NCBI GenBank assembly: GCA_964617665.1
Contig: CAZUAH010000089.1
Coordinates: forward strand, 1 to 34,180
From: JADHUC01 sp964617665
GTDB lineage: Bacteria; Planctomycetota; Planctomycetia; Pirellulales; Pirellulaceae
DNA length: 34,180 bases
Direction: 5' to 3'
Notes under the pieces: model-generated
Databases searched by the model: none
What the model was told of the DNA's origin: nothing
The model's input: the letters and a program-made list of their open reading frames with translations, nothing else
Program-made: the position numbers and the translations under genes
Shown here: positions 34,180-34,180 of the stretch, piece after piece
Numbering within the stretch: position 1 is the first letter of the stretch
Layout of the letters: each line of letters starts with the position of its first letter

Positions 34180-34180
34180 G

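Noticed and set aside
1..34180. CRISPR arrays, tRNA or rRNA genes, transposase genes
   Set aside because: No regularly spaced repeats, no cloverleaf-like sequences and no transposase motifs were seen when reading both strands.

Overview
The window reads as a planctomycete chromosome segment (Pirellulales-like, moderately GC-rich). This is inferred from gene content: BlaI/M56 pairs with very long C-terminal extensions, ECF sigma factors paired with membrane anti-sigma-like proteins, a zf-HC2 Ser/Thr kinase, a DUF1559 protein, secretin-like and WD40 repeat proteins, and a Gfo/Idh/MocA oxidoreductase. No rRNA, tRNA, CRISPR array or transposase was seen.

Layout. 1-87 is the 3' end of a WD40 gene. 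132-5088 (minus) is BlaI/M56 module 1; its receptor carries about 14 WD40 blades and FG-GAP/VCBS repeats but is split in two by a 9-G run. 5089-5448 holds a promoter with three operator-like palindromes and a separate 76-bp palindromic element. 5449-9623 (plus) is an operon of ECF sigma factor, single-TM anti-sigma-like protein and two secreted proteins. 9705-14565 (minus) is module 2, whose receptor carries secretin-like domains and a 92-residue duplication. 14918-20472 (plus) is module 3, whose receptor carries a DUF3887-like and carboxypeptidase-regulatory-like domains. Modules 2 and 3 diverge from a 352-bp region holding both promoters and a strong hairpin. 20692-28588 (minus) holds an anti-sigma-like protein, an ECF sigma factor, a large secreted protein (secretin-N, degenerate trypsin-like, DUF1573-like, PDZ) and a kinase. 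28826-31738 (plus) is a secreted protein with two CP..G-type Cys/His motifs. 31741-33822 (minus) is a HAD phosphatase and an oxidoreductase. 33988-34179 is an ECF sigma gene whose family similarity ends abruptly at the right edge.

How it fits together. Most of the window is envelope signalling. In each module a small BlaI-type repressor gene overlaps an M56 metalloprotease receptor gene by 4 or 20 bases. By analogy with BlaR1/BlaI, the receptor senses something outside the membrane and its protease activity relieves repression. None of the three has a recognisable penicillin-binding sensor; each has a different, very large domain array instead. Each module also has its own palindromic operator-like sequence placed in or around its promoter, and the three sequences differ. 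The best candidate for an undescribed system is therefore this set of three apparently insulated sensor-protease/repressor circuits, flanked by two ECF sigma units and a kinase.
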